Origin: Rhodobacter sp.
GTDB lineage: Bacteria > Pseudomonadota > Alphaproteobacteria > Rhodobacterales > Rhodobacteraceae
Assembly: GCA_027490955.1 (NCBI GenBank)
Contig: JAIXXB010000001.1
Span: 1 to 58,782, forward strand
Length of the DNA stretch: 58,782 nucleotides
Reading direction: 5' to 3'
In this document: positions 44,058-51,979 of the stretch, piece after piece
Layout of the letters: each line of letters begins with the position of its first letter
How positions within the stretch are numbered: the first letter of the stretch is position 1
Translations under genes and position numbers: made by a program
Notes under the pieces: generated by a model
Databases searched by the model: none
What the model was told of the DNA's origin: nothing
Seen by the model: only the letters and a program-made list of their open reading frames with translations

Positions 44058-44593
44058 CAGACCCTGCCCTAAACACGGCGTTTTTTGCGATGCCCGTTGT
44101 GGACAGACCAAGGCTGCGGCTGGTTGCCCCTTTGGCGCGCCATATCGCCGCCTATCAGGGCTTTATCGCGTCCGATCGCGCCATATCGCGCGGATGGGGG
44201 GCTATGCCGCATCAGGCGTGGCGCAATTTTGCCGCGCTGCTGGAACACTGGATTTTGCGCGGCTTTGGCCCCTTTGTCGCCGAGGCGAAATCGGATGGGC
44301 GTGCGACTGGCCTGTTTGGCCCTTGGCATCCCGAGGGCCAAGCCGAGCGCGAAGTGAAATGGGCGAACTGCTCTGGGGCAGATGCAGGGCAGGGATGTGC
44401 ATTCAAGGCAGCAAGCGCCATGTTGGGCCATGTGTTTGGCACCTTGGGCTGGGAAACCGCTGCCAGCTATAAATCCTACGATAATGACAGATCCGCCGCA
44501 CTGGCCCGCCGTTTGGGCGCGGCGCAAGATGGGGTTTGGACAACACCACGCGGCACTGAGCTGCGCGTTTTTCGCCATAGGGGACAGGCATGA
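44054..44593 (+). CDS. GNAT-family protein, degenerate acetyl-CoA loop (3 of 3)
   Basis: 179 residues. VDRPRLRLVAPLARHIAAY matches the openings of the two preceding proteins, and NDRSAALARRLGA matches the first. The acetyl-CoA loop is less canonical (ADAGQGCAFKAASAML). Overlaps the second GNAT and chorismate mutase by four bases each. Activity is less certain than for its two neighbours. Confidence 0.82.
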   Translation: MTDPALNTAFFAMPVVDRPRLRLVAPLARHIAAYQGFIASDRAISRGWGAMPHQAWRNFAALLEHWILRGFGPFVAEAKSDGRATGLFGPWHPEGQAEREVKWANCSGADAGQGCAFKAASAMLGHVFGTLGWETAASYKSYDNDRSAALARRLGAAQDGVWTTPRGTELRVFRHRGQA

Positions 44594-44886
44594 GTGACGC
44601 AACCACCCGCGCAGCCGCCTTGTTGGCCGAACATCGCGCGAGTATCGACCGCCTTGACGCGCTGCTGGTGTACACGCTGGCCGAGCGGTTCAAGCAAACG
44701 CAGGCGGTGGGGCGGCTGAAGGCCGAGCATAGCCTGCCCCCCAGCGACCCTGCCCGCGAGGCGCAGCAAATGGCGCGGTTGGAACAATTGGCCCGCGAGG
44801 CCGATCTTGACCCCGAACTTGCCAAGAAATTCCTGACCTTCATCATTTCCGAAGTCATCAGGCATCACGAGAAACTACAGAAATAA
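44590..44886 (+). CDS. Chorismate mutase (AroQ type)
   Basis: 98-residue all-helical enzyme converting chorismate to prephenate in Phe/Tyr synthesis. The family pattern is visible: IDRLDALLVYTLAERFKQTQAVGRLKAEH, then PAREAQQMARLEQLAREADLD and LTFIISEVIRHHE. It is the last gene of the ffh-GNAT string and is followed by a palindromic repeat and rpsP. Confidence 0.9.
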   Translation: MSDATTRAAALLAEHRASIDRLDALLVYTLAERFKQTQAVGRLKAEHSLPPSDPAREAQQMARLEQLAREADLDPELAKKFLTFIISEVIRHHEKLQK

Positions 44887-44894
44887 CGCAAAAC

Positions 44895-44919
44895 GATGCG
44901 TGAGATCACGCATCCTACA
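44895..44919 (-). repeat. Palindromic intergenic repeat, TGTAGG type (second copy)
   Basis: GATGCGTG (44895-44902) and CACGCATC (44907-44914) form a perfect 8-bp stem with a four-base loop, followed by CTACA. In reverse it reads TGTAGGATGCGTG, matching the copy after rpoA. It lies 20 bases ahead of rpsP. Confidence 0.6.
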
Positions 44920-44939
44920 CAACCCAAGGAGACTATCCA

Positions 44940-45302
44940 ATGTCGATGAAAATCCGTTTGGCCCGTGGCGGCAGCAAAAAGCGCCCGTTCTATTCGATCG
45001 TGGCGACCGACAGCCGCAACCCACGCGATGGCCGCTTTTTGGAAAAGCTGGGCACCTATAACCCGCTTTTGGCCAAAGACAGCGAAGATCGCGTGAAAAT
45101 GAATATGGAACGTGTAAAGCATTGGCTGGGTCTGGGTGCGCAGCCCACCGACCGCATTGCCCGCATGTTGGAAGCCGCAGGCGTGATGCCAAAGAAAGCG
45201 CGCAGCAACCCCAAAGCCGCCGTTCCAGGCAAGCGGATGACCGAACTCGCCGCCAAGAAAGCCGCGCGCAATGCTGCGCCTGCAGAGGCTGCTTCGGAAT
45301 AA
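44940..45302 (+). CDS. rpsP: 30S ribosomal protein S16
   Basis: 120 residues opening [33 protein letters not shown], a clear S16, with a C-terminal alanine/lysine-rich extension usual in alphaproteobacteria. AAGGAG lies about ten bases before the ATG. Start of the conserved rpsP-rimM-trmD-rplS group. Confidence 0.97.
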   Translation: MSMKIRLARGGSKKRPFYSIVATDSRNPRDGRFLEKLGTYNPLLAKDSEDRVKMNMERVKHWLGLGAQPTDRIARMLEAAGVMPKKARSNPKAAVPGKRMTELAAKKAARNAAPAEAASE

Positions 45303-45320
45303 TCTTTCCGCGTGATGATG

Positions 45321-45349
45321 CGGCCCCCGCATGGCGTGGGGGCCGTTTT
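45321..45349 (+). terminator. Terminator-like hairpin between rpsP and rimM
   Basis: A 10-bp stem (45321-45330 with 45336-45345, one G-T pair, five-base loop) is followed by TTTT. It probably lowers rimM-trmD transcript relative to rpsP rather than stopping it fully. Confidence 0.7.
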
Positions 45350-45368
45350 CCCAAAACACAGGCGCGAT

Positions 45369-45887
45369 ATGCCACAGCTTGATTTGATCTGCGTGGGGGC
45401 TATTGCAGGCTCTTATGGCGTGGCGGGCGAGGCGCGCATCAAAAGCTTTTGCGCCGAGCCTTCTGCCATAGGCGATTATGGCCCTTTATACACCGAAGAT
45501 GGCAGCCGCAGCTTTGCCATTACGCTGACGCGCCCTGTGACGGGGGGCTTTGGCGCGCGCATTGCGGGGGTTGCCACGAAAGAACAGGCGGATGATTTGC
45601 GCGGGGTGTCGTTGTTCGCGCCGCGCGCGGTGTTGCCCGCCTTGCCAGATGATGAGTTTTACTATGCCGATTTGATCGGTTTGGATGTGGTCGATACGGG
45701 CGGCGCGGCGCTGGGCAAGGTGGCTGCGGTGCATAACCATGGCGCGGGCGACATTCTAGAGGTGGGCGCGCAGGGTTTGTTGATTCCCTTCACCCGCGCG
45801 GCGGTGCCAACGGTTGATCTGGCGGCAAAGCGCGTGGTGGTTGATCTGCCTGCCGAACGCGAGGGCGATATCGGGGCCATGCCATGA
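45369..45887 (+). CDS. rimM: 16S rRNA processing protein RimM
   Basis: Small-subunit assembly factor that binds S19. 172 residues from ATG 45369 ([10 protein letters not shown]). Family motifs: [14 protein letters not shown] near the N-terminus, and the PRC-barrel part [20 protein letters not shown], and [10 protein letters not shown]. It ends in an ATGA overlap with trmD. Confidence 0.93.
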   Translation: MPQLDLICVGAIAGSYGVAGEARIKSFCAEPSAIGDYGPLYTEDGSRSFAITLTRPVTGGFGARIAGVATKEQADDLRGVSLFAPRAVLPALPDDEFYYADLIGLDVVDTGGAALGKVAAVHNHGAGDILEVGAQGLLIPFTRAAVPTVDLAAKRVVVDLPAEREGDIGAMP

Positions 45888-46723
45888 GCGCGGATAGCCC
45901 TGCAGATCCGCCCTCAGATCCGCCCGCCCCCACGCGCAGCCATGGCCGTATTTCGGTGCGCCCCAGCCTAAAGCCGCGCGATTTGATGGAAGACCCGCTT
46001 GTGCAAAAGGGGGCATGGCGGGCCAAGGTAATTACCCTATTTCCAGATGCCTTTCCGGGTGTACTGGGCCTGTCGCTGATTGGCCGCGCGCTGGATATGG
46101 GCCTTTGGGCGCTGGAGTGTTTGGATTTACGCGGCTTTGGTCAGGGCAAACACCGCGATGTGGATGACACGCCTGCGGGCGGCGGCGCAGGTATGGTGCT
46201 GCGCGCCGATGTGCTGGAATTGGCGCTGACGGCGGCGGCTGTGGACACCCCGCGCGATATCACCCGCTGGCCCGTGATTTACCTCTCGCCGCGCGGGCGG
46301 CCGATGACGCAGGCCCTGCTGCGGCAGTTGGCGGGCTGTGATGGGGTGACGCTTTTATGTGGGCGGTTCGAAGGGGTGGATCAGCGCGTGCTGGATCATT
46401 TCGATATCGAAGAAGTCTCGCTGGGGGATTTTGTGATGACAGGCGGCGAGATCGCCGCGCAGGCGCTGATTGACGGCGTGGTGCGGCTGTTGCCGAATGT
46501 GCTGGGCAATGCCGAAAGCGTGGTGGAAGAAAGTTTTTCGAGCGGCCTGCTGGAACATCCCCAATACACCCGCCCAGCAGTGTGGCAGGGGCGAGAGATT
46601 CCCGCCGTGCTGACATCGGGCAACCATGCCGAGGTAGCGAAATGGCGCAAGGAACAGGCCGAGGAAGTGACCCGCGCGCGTAGGCCCGATTTGTGGGCGG
46701 CATGGCTGCGTCGCAAGGGTTAA
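45884..46723 (+). CDS. trmD: tRNA (guanine-37-N1)-methyltransferase TrmD
   Basis: Makes m1G37 in tRNA using AdoMet. 279 residues with an N-terminal extension of about 45 residues (proline-rich) before [15 protein letters not shown]. Knot motifs are intact: [36 protein letters not shown], and [13 protein letters not shown]. The ATG in the rimM stop gives coupled translation; an internal start MEDPLV (codon 35) would give a standard-length enzyme. Confidence 0.95.
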   Translation: MSADSPADPPSDPPAPTRSHGRISVRPSLKPRDLMEDPLVQKGAWRAKVITLFPDAFPGVLGLSLIGRALDMGLWALECLDLRGFGQGKHRDVDDTPAGGGAGMVLRADVLELALTAAAVDTPRDITRWPVIYLSPRGRPMTQALLRQLAGCDGVTLLCGRFEGVDQRVLDHFDIEEVSLGDFVMTGGEIAAQALIDGVVRLLPNVLGNAESVVEESFSSGLLEHPQYTRPAVWQGREIPAVLTSGNHAEVAKWRKEQAEEVTRARRPDLWAAWLRRKG

Positions 46724-46733
46724 TGCGGTGGGG

Positions 46734-46991
46734 TTAGGACAAACCCGCCGCCTTGCGCAGGGCGGCGTTGATGCGGCTTTGCCAGCCTGATCCTTCTGCC
46801 TTGAACGCAGCGACCACGTCTGCATCCAGCCGAATGGTGGTGGAAACCTTTGGCGCAGCCACGCGCGGGCGGCCCCGCTGGATGGGGGCTGCTGCGATTT
46901 TGGCCGCCCAATAGGGGGTGGTTAGATCGGGGATGTCGTCGTCGAACTCGTCAGCCAAATCTGGGGCCGTAAAGGGTTTGCTCTCGTTCAT
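46734..46991 (-). CDS. brnA: BrnA antitoxin
   Basis: 85-residue antitoxin. An acidic N-terminal half (DEFDDDIPDL) wraps the toxin; the C-terminal ribbon-helix-helix is KVSTTIRLDADVVAAFKAEG then WQSRINAALRKAAG. It overlaps the end of brnT by 41 bases in a different frame, giving the normal toxin-first order. BrnA usually represses its own operon with BrnT. Convergent with trmD, ten bases apart. Confidence 0.93.
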   Translation of the reverse strand: MNESKPFTAPDLADEFDDDIPDLTTPYWAAKIAAAPIQRGRPRVAAPKVSTTIRLDADVVAAFKAEGSGWQSRINAALRKAAGLS

Positions 46992-47223
46992 TTGCTTTCC
47001 TCATACTGATAATGCGGCGCGTGTCGCCGCGCTGTGTCCAGGCCACAAAAACCATACGACCTGCAAGGTGGCCGATGCTGATATACCGCGTCTCGCCATA
47101 ATCCTTTCGGTCATCAACAAAGGTCACATGCGGGCCATCGAAAATTGTGCCTGCATCGGCCATATCCAAACCACGCATTTCCAAGGTTACCGCGCGTTTG
47201 GCAGGGTCGTAGGTGATGTTCAT
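46951..47223 (-). CDS. brnT: BrnT toxin (RelE-like ribonuclease)
   Basis: 90 residues from ATG 47223 (MNITYDPAKRAVT). The BrnT features are the EMRGLDM helix, VTFVDDRKDYGETRY, VFVAWTQRGD and the C-terminal IISMRKANEREQ. Toxins of this family cleave RNA and stop translation. Its promoter places the transcription start at or next to the ATG, so no Shine-Dalgarno is present and the message is probably leaderless. Confidence 0.92.
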   Translation of the reverse strand: MNITYDPAKRAVTLEMRGLDMADAGTIFDGPHVTFVDDRKDYGETRYISIGHLAGRMVFVAWTQRGDTRRIISMRKANEREQTLYGPRFG

Positions 47224-47229
47224 GCACTC

Positions 47230-47276
47230 AGTATATGAACCTTTGCAGCGAAAATCAATATTTGTTACTACAAATA
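47230..47276 (-). promoter_or_regulatory. brnTA promoter and operator
   Basis: On the minus strand TTGATT (47253-47258) and TATACT (47230-47235) are 17 bases apart, and the brnT ATG follows the -10 by six bases. Upstream of the -35 is a perfect dyad TATTTGT-TACT-ACAAATA (47259-47276), the likely BrnA site. Confidence 0.75.
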
Positions 47277-47307
47277 ATCGCTGGCCCTTCCTGCCCCCCC
47301 ATCCCCC

Positions 47308-47337
47308 TTGACCCCCGCCCCCCTTTCCCCCTATACG
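47308..47337 (+). promoter_or_regulatory. rplS promoter and long leader
   Basis: TTGACC (47308-47313) and TATACG (47332-47337) are 18 bases apart with a C-rich spacer. Transcription would start near 47344, leaving a leader of about 200 bases before rplS ATG 47544. That leader contains a small stem (CCCTG with CAGGG near 47378-47396) but no ORF I can support. Together with the brnTA control region this explains the 320-base gap 47224-47543. Confidence 0.7.
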
Positions 47338-47543
47338 GCCCCCGTCTGGGGCTGTGCCCATCAGGCCCGATTCTTTATGTCTGGCCCTGTTGCTTTGGCA
47401 GGGTGATGCGGCGGCGGGATCGGTCATCAAGAAGCTGACACCATCTGGGGCGGAGTGGGGGTTTTCCCTCGCGATCCGATCAAAGACCCAAGCTCTGGCG
47501 CGGCCACATGTCGGGGATAACCCCGCTGCAAAAAGGATATGCG

Positions 47544-47918
47544 ATGAACCTAATCGCCCAACTGGAAGCCGAGCAAATTGCGGCTTTGAACAAGACCATC
47601 CCAGATTTCAAGGCTGGGGACACGATTCGCGTTGGCTACAAGGTCACCGAAGGCACCCGTTCGCGCGTGCAAAACTATGAAGGCGTTGTGATTTCCCGCA
47701 AGGGTGGCGCCACCATTTCGGCCAGCTTTACGGTGCGCAAAATCTCGTTCGGCGAAGGTGTCGAGCGCGTGTTCCCGCTGTATTCGACCAATATCGCCAC
47801 CATCGAAGTGGTGCGCCGTGGCCGCGTGCGCCGCGCCAAGCTGTATTACCTGCGCGATCGTCGCGGTAAATCGGCGCGTATTGTCGAAGACACCACTTAC
47901 AAAGCGATGGAAGAATAG
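47544..47918 (+). CDS. rplS: 50S ribosomal protein L19
   Basis: 124 residues from ATG 47544 ([11 protein letters not shown]), behind AAAAGGA. Family blocks are [29 protein letters not shown], and [29 protein letters not shown]19 lies at the subunit interface. In most bacteria it directly follows trmD; here the brnTA pair lies between. rpmE follows 11 bases later. Confidence 0.97.
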   Translation: MNLIAQLEAEQIAALNKTIPDFKAGDTIRVGYKVTEGTRSRVQNYEGVVISRKGGATISASFTVRKISFGEGVERVFPLYSTNIATIEVVRRGRVRRAKLYYLRDRRGKSARIVEDTTYKAMEE

Positions 47919-47929
47919 GAGCGCGGGCC

Positions 47930-48151
47930 ATGAAAGCAGATACCCATCCCGATTATCACATGATCGACGTCAAAATGACGGACGGCACTGTGTTCAAAAC
48001 CAAAACCACTTGGGGCAAAGAGGGCGACCAAATGGCGCTGGATATTGACCCGCTGGCGCATCCCGCATGGACGGGCGGCAATGCCAAGCTGATGGACACA
48101 GGCGGCCGCGTGTCCAAGTTCAAGAACAAATACGCAGGTTTGGGGTTCTGA
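47930..48151 (+). CDS. rpmE: 50S ribosomal protein L31
   Basis: 73 residues: [21 protein letters not shown], and [11 protein letters not shown]. There is no CxxC, so it is the zinc-free form. Co-transcribed with rplS and followed by a strong terminator. Confidence 0.94.
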   Translation: MKADTHPDYHMIDVKMTDGTVFKTKTTWGKEGDQMALDIDPLAHPAWTGGNAKLMDTGGRVSKFKNKYAGLGF

Positions 48152-48174
48152 TTTCGCCCAACCGCGACCAAAGC

Positions 48175-48203
48175 AAAGGCGCAGCGCAGGCTGCGCCTTT
48201 TTT
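48175..48203 (+). terminator. Terminator after rpmE
   Basis: A perfect 11-bp stem AAAGGCGCAGC/GCTGCGCCTTT with loop GCAG, followed by a six-T run. Ends the rplS-rpmE transcript. Confidence 0.93.
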
Positions 48204-48261
48204 CATGGCGGCGGCGCAGAATCTTTTTGACGCGGCGCGCGCGGCGCGCTTTACTCAACCT

Positions 48262-48687
48262 ATGCGATCTGCCTTGACCCTTGCCCTGCTTTGCCTGCTT
48301 GCCCGCCCTGCCTTTGGGCAGGAGGGGATGGATTTGCTGCAAGGCAAGTTTGGCAGCGCCGATGATCCTGCTGCCTCTTGTGCGGCCAACCCGCACACGC
48401 TGGCCATTATCGACAGCCGCCCCCATCTGGCGCGCATTTGGGAAAAACCCTATCAGGGCAGCGCGGGTAGCGAGAGGCTGCGCGAAGTATACGATCTGGA
48501 AGCCGCCGAAGGCATGGCGCTGACCCTATCAGAGGAAGCGCCCTATCACGCCGATCCCGAAGGCACGGGCGGCAATTGGGTGATGCAATTCACCCAATCG
48601 CCGCAGGGCTATTGCTGGCGCCGCCCCGATTGGCCCATCACCCGCTGCATCGACCAACAATTGCGCTGTGACCCTGCCACATCGTAG
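48262..48687 (+). CDS. Hypothetical periplasmic protein
   Basis: 141 residues from ATG 48262 with a signal peptide of about 18 residues (MRSALTLALLCLLARPA then FGQ). The mature part has four cysteines (SCAANPH, YCWRR, RCIDQQLRC), suggesting two disulphides, and no family I recognise. It lies between the rpmE terminator and mipZ in its own unit. Upstream in-frame sequence overlaps rpmE and is not likely coding. Confidence 0.65.
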   Translation: MRSALTLALLCLLARPAFGQEGMDLLQGKFGSADDPAASCAANPHTLAIIDSRPHLARIWEKPYQGSAGSERLREVYDLEAAEGMALTLSEEAPYHADPEGTGGNWVMQFTQSPQGYCWRRPDWPITRCIDQQLRCDPATS

Positions 48688-48762
48688 CTGCGCGCGGTTT
48701 TTGCTTTCCTAGTCGGGTTTGGAGCCGTATAGCAGAAGTCAGACAAGACGGGGACGGTGATC

Positions 48763-49572
48763 ATGGCCCATATCATTGTAGTTGGAAACGAAAAAGGCGG
48801 ATCGGGCAAATCGACCACCGCGATGCATGTGGCCACGGCGCTGGTGCGCATGGGCCAACGGGTGGGCGCGCTGGACCTTGACCTGCGCCAACGCTCTTTC
48901 GCGCGCTATGTCGAAAACCGCGAGGCTTATATGGCGCGCGCAGGGCTGACCTTGCCCAGCCCGAATTACATATCCTTGCCCGAATTTGAACCTGCCAAGC
49001 TGAACCCAGGGGAGAACCCCTTTGACCAGCGCCTTGGCGCGGCCATGGCGCAGTTGCAGGGCACATCTGATTTCATTGTCATCGACTGTCCAGGCAGCCA
49101 TACGCGCCTGTCCCAAGTGGCCCATTCGCTGGCCGATACGCTGATCACGCCGCTGAATGACAGCTTTGTTGATTTTGATCTGCTTGCGCGGCTTGATGCG
49201 GAAACAGGGGCGGTCCTGGGCCCGTCGATCTATGCCGAAATGGTGTGGAATGCGCGGCAGTTGCGCGCGCAGGCGGGCCGACCGCCGATTGATTGGATTG
49301 TCTTGCGCAACCGCCTTGGCGCGCAGCAAATGCACAACAAGCGTAAGGTCGGCGAAGCCTTGGTTGATCTGTCAAAGCGGATTGGTTTTCGCATCGCTTC
49401 GGGTTTTTCCGAACGGGTGATCTTTCGCGAATTGTTCCCGCGCGGGCTGACCTTGTTGGATTTGAAAGATACTGGGGTCGATGCGCTGAATATGTCGAAC
49501 GTCGCCGCCAGACAAGAATTGCGCGATATGATGAAGACGCTGAACCTGCCCGATGTGGCGGTGGATATTTAA
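48763..49572 (+). CDS. mipZ: Division-plane positioning ATPase MipZ
   Basis: ParA-like ATPase that forms a gradient from the chromosome poles and blocks FtsZ assembly away from midcell. 269 residues from ATG 48763. The deviant Walker A is EKGGSGKST, then ALDLDLRQRSFARYVENR, a MipZ-specific block, Walker B DFIVIDCPG, and NRLGAQQMHNKRKV. No parB is adjacent, as expected for MipZ rather than ParA. Sixteen bases upstream of matB. Confidence 0.92.
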   Translation: MAHIIVVGNEKGGSGKSTTAMHVATALVRMGQRVGALDLDLRQRSFARYVENREAYMARAGLTLPSPNYISLPEFEPAKLNPGENPFDQRLGAAMAQLQGTSDFIVIDCPGSHTRLSQVAHSLADTLITPLNDSFVDFDLLARLDAETGAVLGPSIYAEMVWNARQLRAQAGRPPIDWIVLRNRLGAQQMHNKRKVGEALVDLSKRIGFRIASGFSERVIFRELFPRGLTLLDLKDTGVDALNMSNVAARQELRDMMKTLNLPDVAVDI

Positions 49573-49587
49573 GGCTGGCACAGGCGT

Positions 49588-51093
49588 ATGGCCAATCCGT
49601 TGTATGACGCGCTGTTTGCGCCTCTGCGCCAGCAGACATGGACGTTTCTGCATCTGCCCGATGGGGCAGTGATGTCGGGCGCGGCCTTTCACGACATGAT
49701 CGCCCAGTTGGCGCAGGCGTTGCGCGCGGCGGGGGTGGTTCAGGGCGACCGCGTGGCGGTGCAGGCGGCAAAATCGCCGCGGGCGCTGGCGCTTTATGCC
49801 GCCTGCGTGTCGATCGGCGCGGTCTATCTGCCGCTGAATCCCGCCTATACCCCCGCTGAAGTGGCGTATTTCATCGGCAATGCCACGCCGCGCCTGATTT
49901 TCTGTGACCCCAGCGCGCAGGCGGTTTTGGCCCCGATAGCAACCCGCCATCAGGCAAGGCTAGAGACGCTGGCGGCGAATGGGGCGGTTAGCCTGCCTTT
50001 GGCAAATGGCGATGGGTTTGCCCCCAGCCCCTGCGCGGGGGCAGATTTGGCGGCGATACTTTACACATCAGGGACAACGGGGCGCAGCAAGGGCGCGATG
50101 CTGTCGCATCATAATTTGCTGTCAAACGCGCAGGTGCTGGCCCAGATGTGGCAATTCACCGATGGCGATGTGCTGCTGCATGCTTTGCCCATTTTCCACA
50201 CGCATGGGCTGTTTGTGGCCACAAACACGGTGCTGGTGGCGCGGGCCAGTATGATCTTTTTGCCCAGTTTCGATCTGGGGGCGGTGCTGGCCGCCTTGCC
50301 GCAATCGACTGTGATGATGGGGGTTCCAACATTCTATACGCGGCTATTGGACAGCGCGCAAATCACCCGCCAAAGCACACAGCATATGCGGCTGTTCGTA
50401 TCAGGCTCGGCCCCGCTGCGCGCCGAAACCCATAGCGCGTTTTTGGCGCGCACGGGCCATGCGATTTTGGAACGCTATGGGATGACGGAAACCAATATGA
50501 ACACCTCGAACCCCTATGCGGGCGCGCGGCGGGCGGGGACTGTGGGCATGCCCCTGCCAAGTGTAGAGCTGCGCATCACCGAAGGCGGGGCAGAGCTGCC
50601 CCAAGGCGCGGTTGGCATGATCGAGGTGCGCGGGCCGAATGTGTTTTCGGGATATTGGCAGATGCCCGAAAAAACCGCCGAGGATTTGTCTGCCGATGGT
50701 TGGTTTCGCACGGGCGATTTGGGCATGATCGACGATCAGGGCTATGTGCAGATCGTGGGCCGCGCGAAGGATTTGATTATTTCGGGCGGGTTTAACGTTT
50801 ATCCCAAAGAGGTGGAATTGCTGCTGGACGCAGCCCATGGGGTGCAGGAAAGCGCGGTCATCGGCCTGCCGCATCCCGATTTTGGCGAAGCGGTCTTTGC
50901 CGTGCTGACGCCGCAACAGGGCGCGGTTTTGGACACGGGCGCGGTGCTGGCCAGCCTGCAGGGGCAATTGGCGCGATACAAACAGCCCAAAGCCGCCGTG
51001 GTGCTGCCAGACCTGCCGCGCAATGCGATGGGCAAGGTGCAAAAGGCGCAGCTTCGCAAAGATTACGCCGATTGGTTTTCCAAATCGTCGTGA
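49588..51093 (+). CDS. matB: Malonyl-CoA synthetase (MatB)
   Basis: AMP-forming ligase that makes malonyl-CoA from malonate. 501 residues. The P-loop is YTSGTTGRSKGAML; MatB-type features are LPIFHTHGLFVATN, YGMTETNMNTSNP, and GWFRTGDLGMIDDQGYVQIVGRAKDLIISGG; the catalytic lysine is in NAMGKVQK. The last 31 bases overlap the convergent arsR gene. A malonate decarboxylase is not present nearby. Confidence 0.9.
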   Translation: MANPLYDALFAPLRQQTWTFLHLPDGAVMSGAAFHDMIAQLAQALRAAGVVQGDRVAVQAAKSPRALALYAACVSIGAVYLPLNPAYTPAEVAYFIGNATPRLIFCDPSAQAVLAPIATRHQARLETLAANGAVSLPLANGDGFAPSPCAGADLAAILYTSGTTGRSKGAMLSHHNLLSNAQVLAQMWQFTDGDVLLHALPIFHTHGLFVATNTVLVARASMIFLPSFDLGAVLAALPQSTVMMGVPTFYTRLLDSAQITRQSTQHMRLFVSGSAPLRAETHSAFLARTGHAILERYGMTETNMNTSNPYAGARRAGTVGMPLPSVELRITEGGAELPQGAVGMIEVRGPNVFSGYWQMPEKTAEDLSADGWFRTGDLGMIDDQGYVQIVGRAKDLIISGGFNVYPKEVELLLDAAHGVQESAVIGLPHPDFGEAVFAVLTPQQGAVLDTGAVLASLQGQLARYKQPKAAVVLPDLPRNAMGKVQKAQLRKDYADWFSKSS

Positions 51094-51419
51094 TCGCCTT
51101 GCGCATCGGCGGTTTGCAAAAACGCCTCGAAGGCGTCTAAATCCATCACATCCATCTGGCCAAAGCCCTGCATCCAGACCGATGCTGCGCGCAGGCCATC
51201 TGGCTCTAGCTTGCACCAGATCACACGGCCACGCCGTTCGCGGGCAATCAAACCCGCATCGGCCAAAATGCCCAGATGTTTGGAAATGGCGGCAAGCGAC
51301 ATGGCAAAGGGCGCGGCCACATCGGTGACGGCCATGTCATCTTCCAGCAGCATCGCCAAAATGGCGCGGCGGGTGGGGTCGGCAAGGGCCGCAAAGATGG
51401 CGTCCAGTTTATGCTCCAT
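51063..51419 (-). CDS. ArsR-family transcriptional regulator
   Basis: 118-residue winged-helix repressor. IFAALADPTRRAILAMLLEDD is the family opening, and FAMSLAAISKHLGILADAGL the recognition helix region. It lacks the metal-binding ELCVCDL motif, so it is not an arsenic or cadmium sensor of the classical kind. Its 3' end overlaps matB and it is divergent from the atp operon. Confidence 0.9.
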   Translation of the reverse strand: MEHKLDAIFAALADPTRRAILAMLLEDDMAVTDVAAPFAMSLAAISKHLGILADAGLIARERRGRVIWCKLEPDGLRAASVWMQGFGQMDVMDLDAFEAFLQTADAQGDHDDLENQSA

Positions 51420-51423
51420 AGCG

Positions 51424-51463
51424 CCACTATGCGCGCGCGGGCGCGATCGTCAACCATTTGGTT
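51424..51463 (-). promoter_or_regulatory. arsR promoter with overlapping operator
   Basis: On the minus strand TTGACG (51446-51451) and TAGTGG (51424-51429) are 16 bases apart, and the ATG at 51419 follows within five bases, implying a leaderless message. A perfect dyad TCAACCA-TT-TGGTTGA (51448-51463) overlaps the -35, the expected ArsR autoregulatory site. Confidence 0.65.
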
Positions 51464-51565
51464 GAATATGCAGATTGCCCGCTGTGGGCCAGTTGGGGCG
51501 CAAATGCCGCAGGGGCATTTCATTTTATATCGCAAAATCAGATATTTGACCGCGTGCCTGCTTGC

Positions 51566-51594
51566 TTGACGAAGTGTGCTGCGCCCGCTAAACA
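51566..51594 (+). promoter_or_regulatory. ATP synthase Fo operon promoter
   Basis: TTGACG (51566-51571) and TAAACA (51589-51594) are 17 bases apart, close to consensus for this group. Transcription would start near 51601, about 20 bases before atpI. A second TTGACC lies 21 bases upstream (51545-51550). Confidence 0.75.
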
Positions 51595-51621
51595 CCCTTC
51601 AAACCTAGGAGATTGCCGCCT

Positions 51622-51978
51622 ATGGCAGATCAGGCTGATGATGACAGGCTAAAGGCGCTGGACGCGCGGATAGCTGCCGCCAAAGCCGCTGTTCATGGGC
51701 CGCGCCGCGAGACGACAGACGGGCATAAGCAGGCCCAACTGGCATGGCGTATGGTGATTGAATTGGTGGCCGGTTTGGGCATCGGCTTTGGCATTGGATA
51801 TGGTTTGGATGCCCTGTTTGGCACCCTGCCGATTTTTCTGGTGCTGTTTATTTTGCTTGGCTTTGCAGCGGGGGTGAAAACCATGCTGCGATCGGCCAAC
51901 GAGGCGCAATCCCGCATTATTGCGGGTCAAGATCAGACCAAGGTGGCGCGCGCCACCGATGACGAAGAGGACGACTGA
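51622..51978 (+). CDS. atpI: ATP synthase subunit AtpI
   Basis: 118-residue membrane accessory protein, with two hydrophobic segments ([17 protein letters not shown] and [16 protein letters not shown]) and a charged acidic tail. AtpI helps c-ring assembly and magnesium uptake. Start ATG 51622 with TAGGAG upstream. It is the first gene of the operon and one base short of atpB. Confidence 0.9.
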   Translation: MADQADDDRLKALDARIAAAKAAVHGPRRETTDGHKQAQLAWRMVIELVAGLGIGFGIGYGLDALFGTLPIFLVLFILLGFAAGVKTMLRSANEAQSRIIAGQDQTKVARATDDEEDD

Positions 51979-51979
51979 C

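Noticed and set aside
47344-47543. L19 leader riboregulator
   Set aside because: The known L19 leader family is from Firmicutes; I see no matching structure, only a long untranslated region with one small stem.
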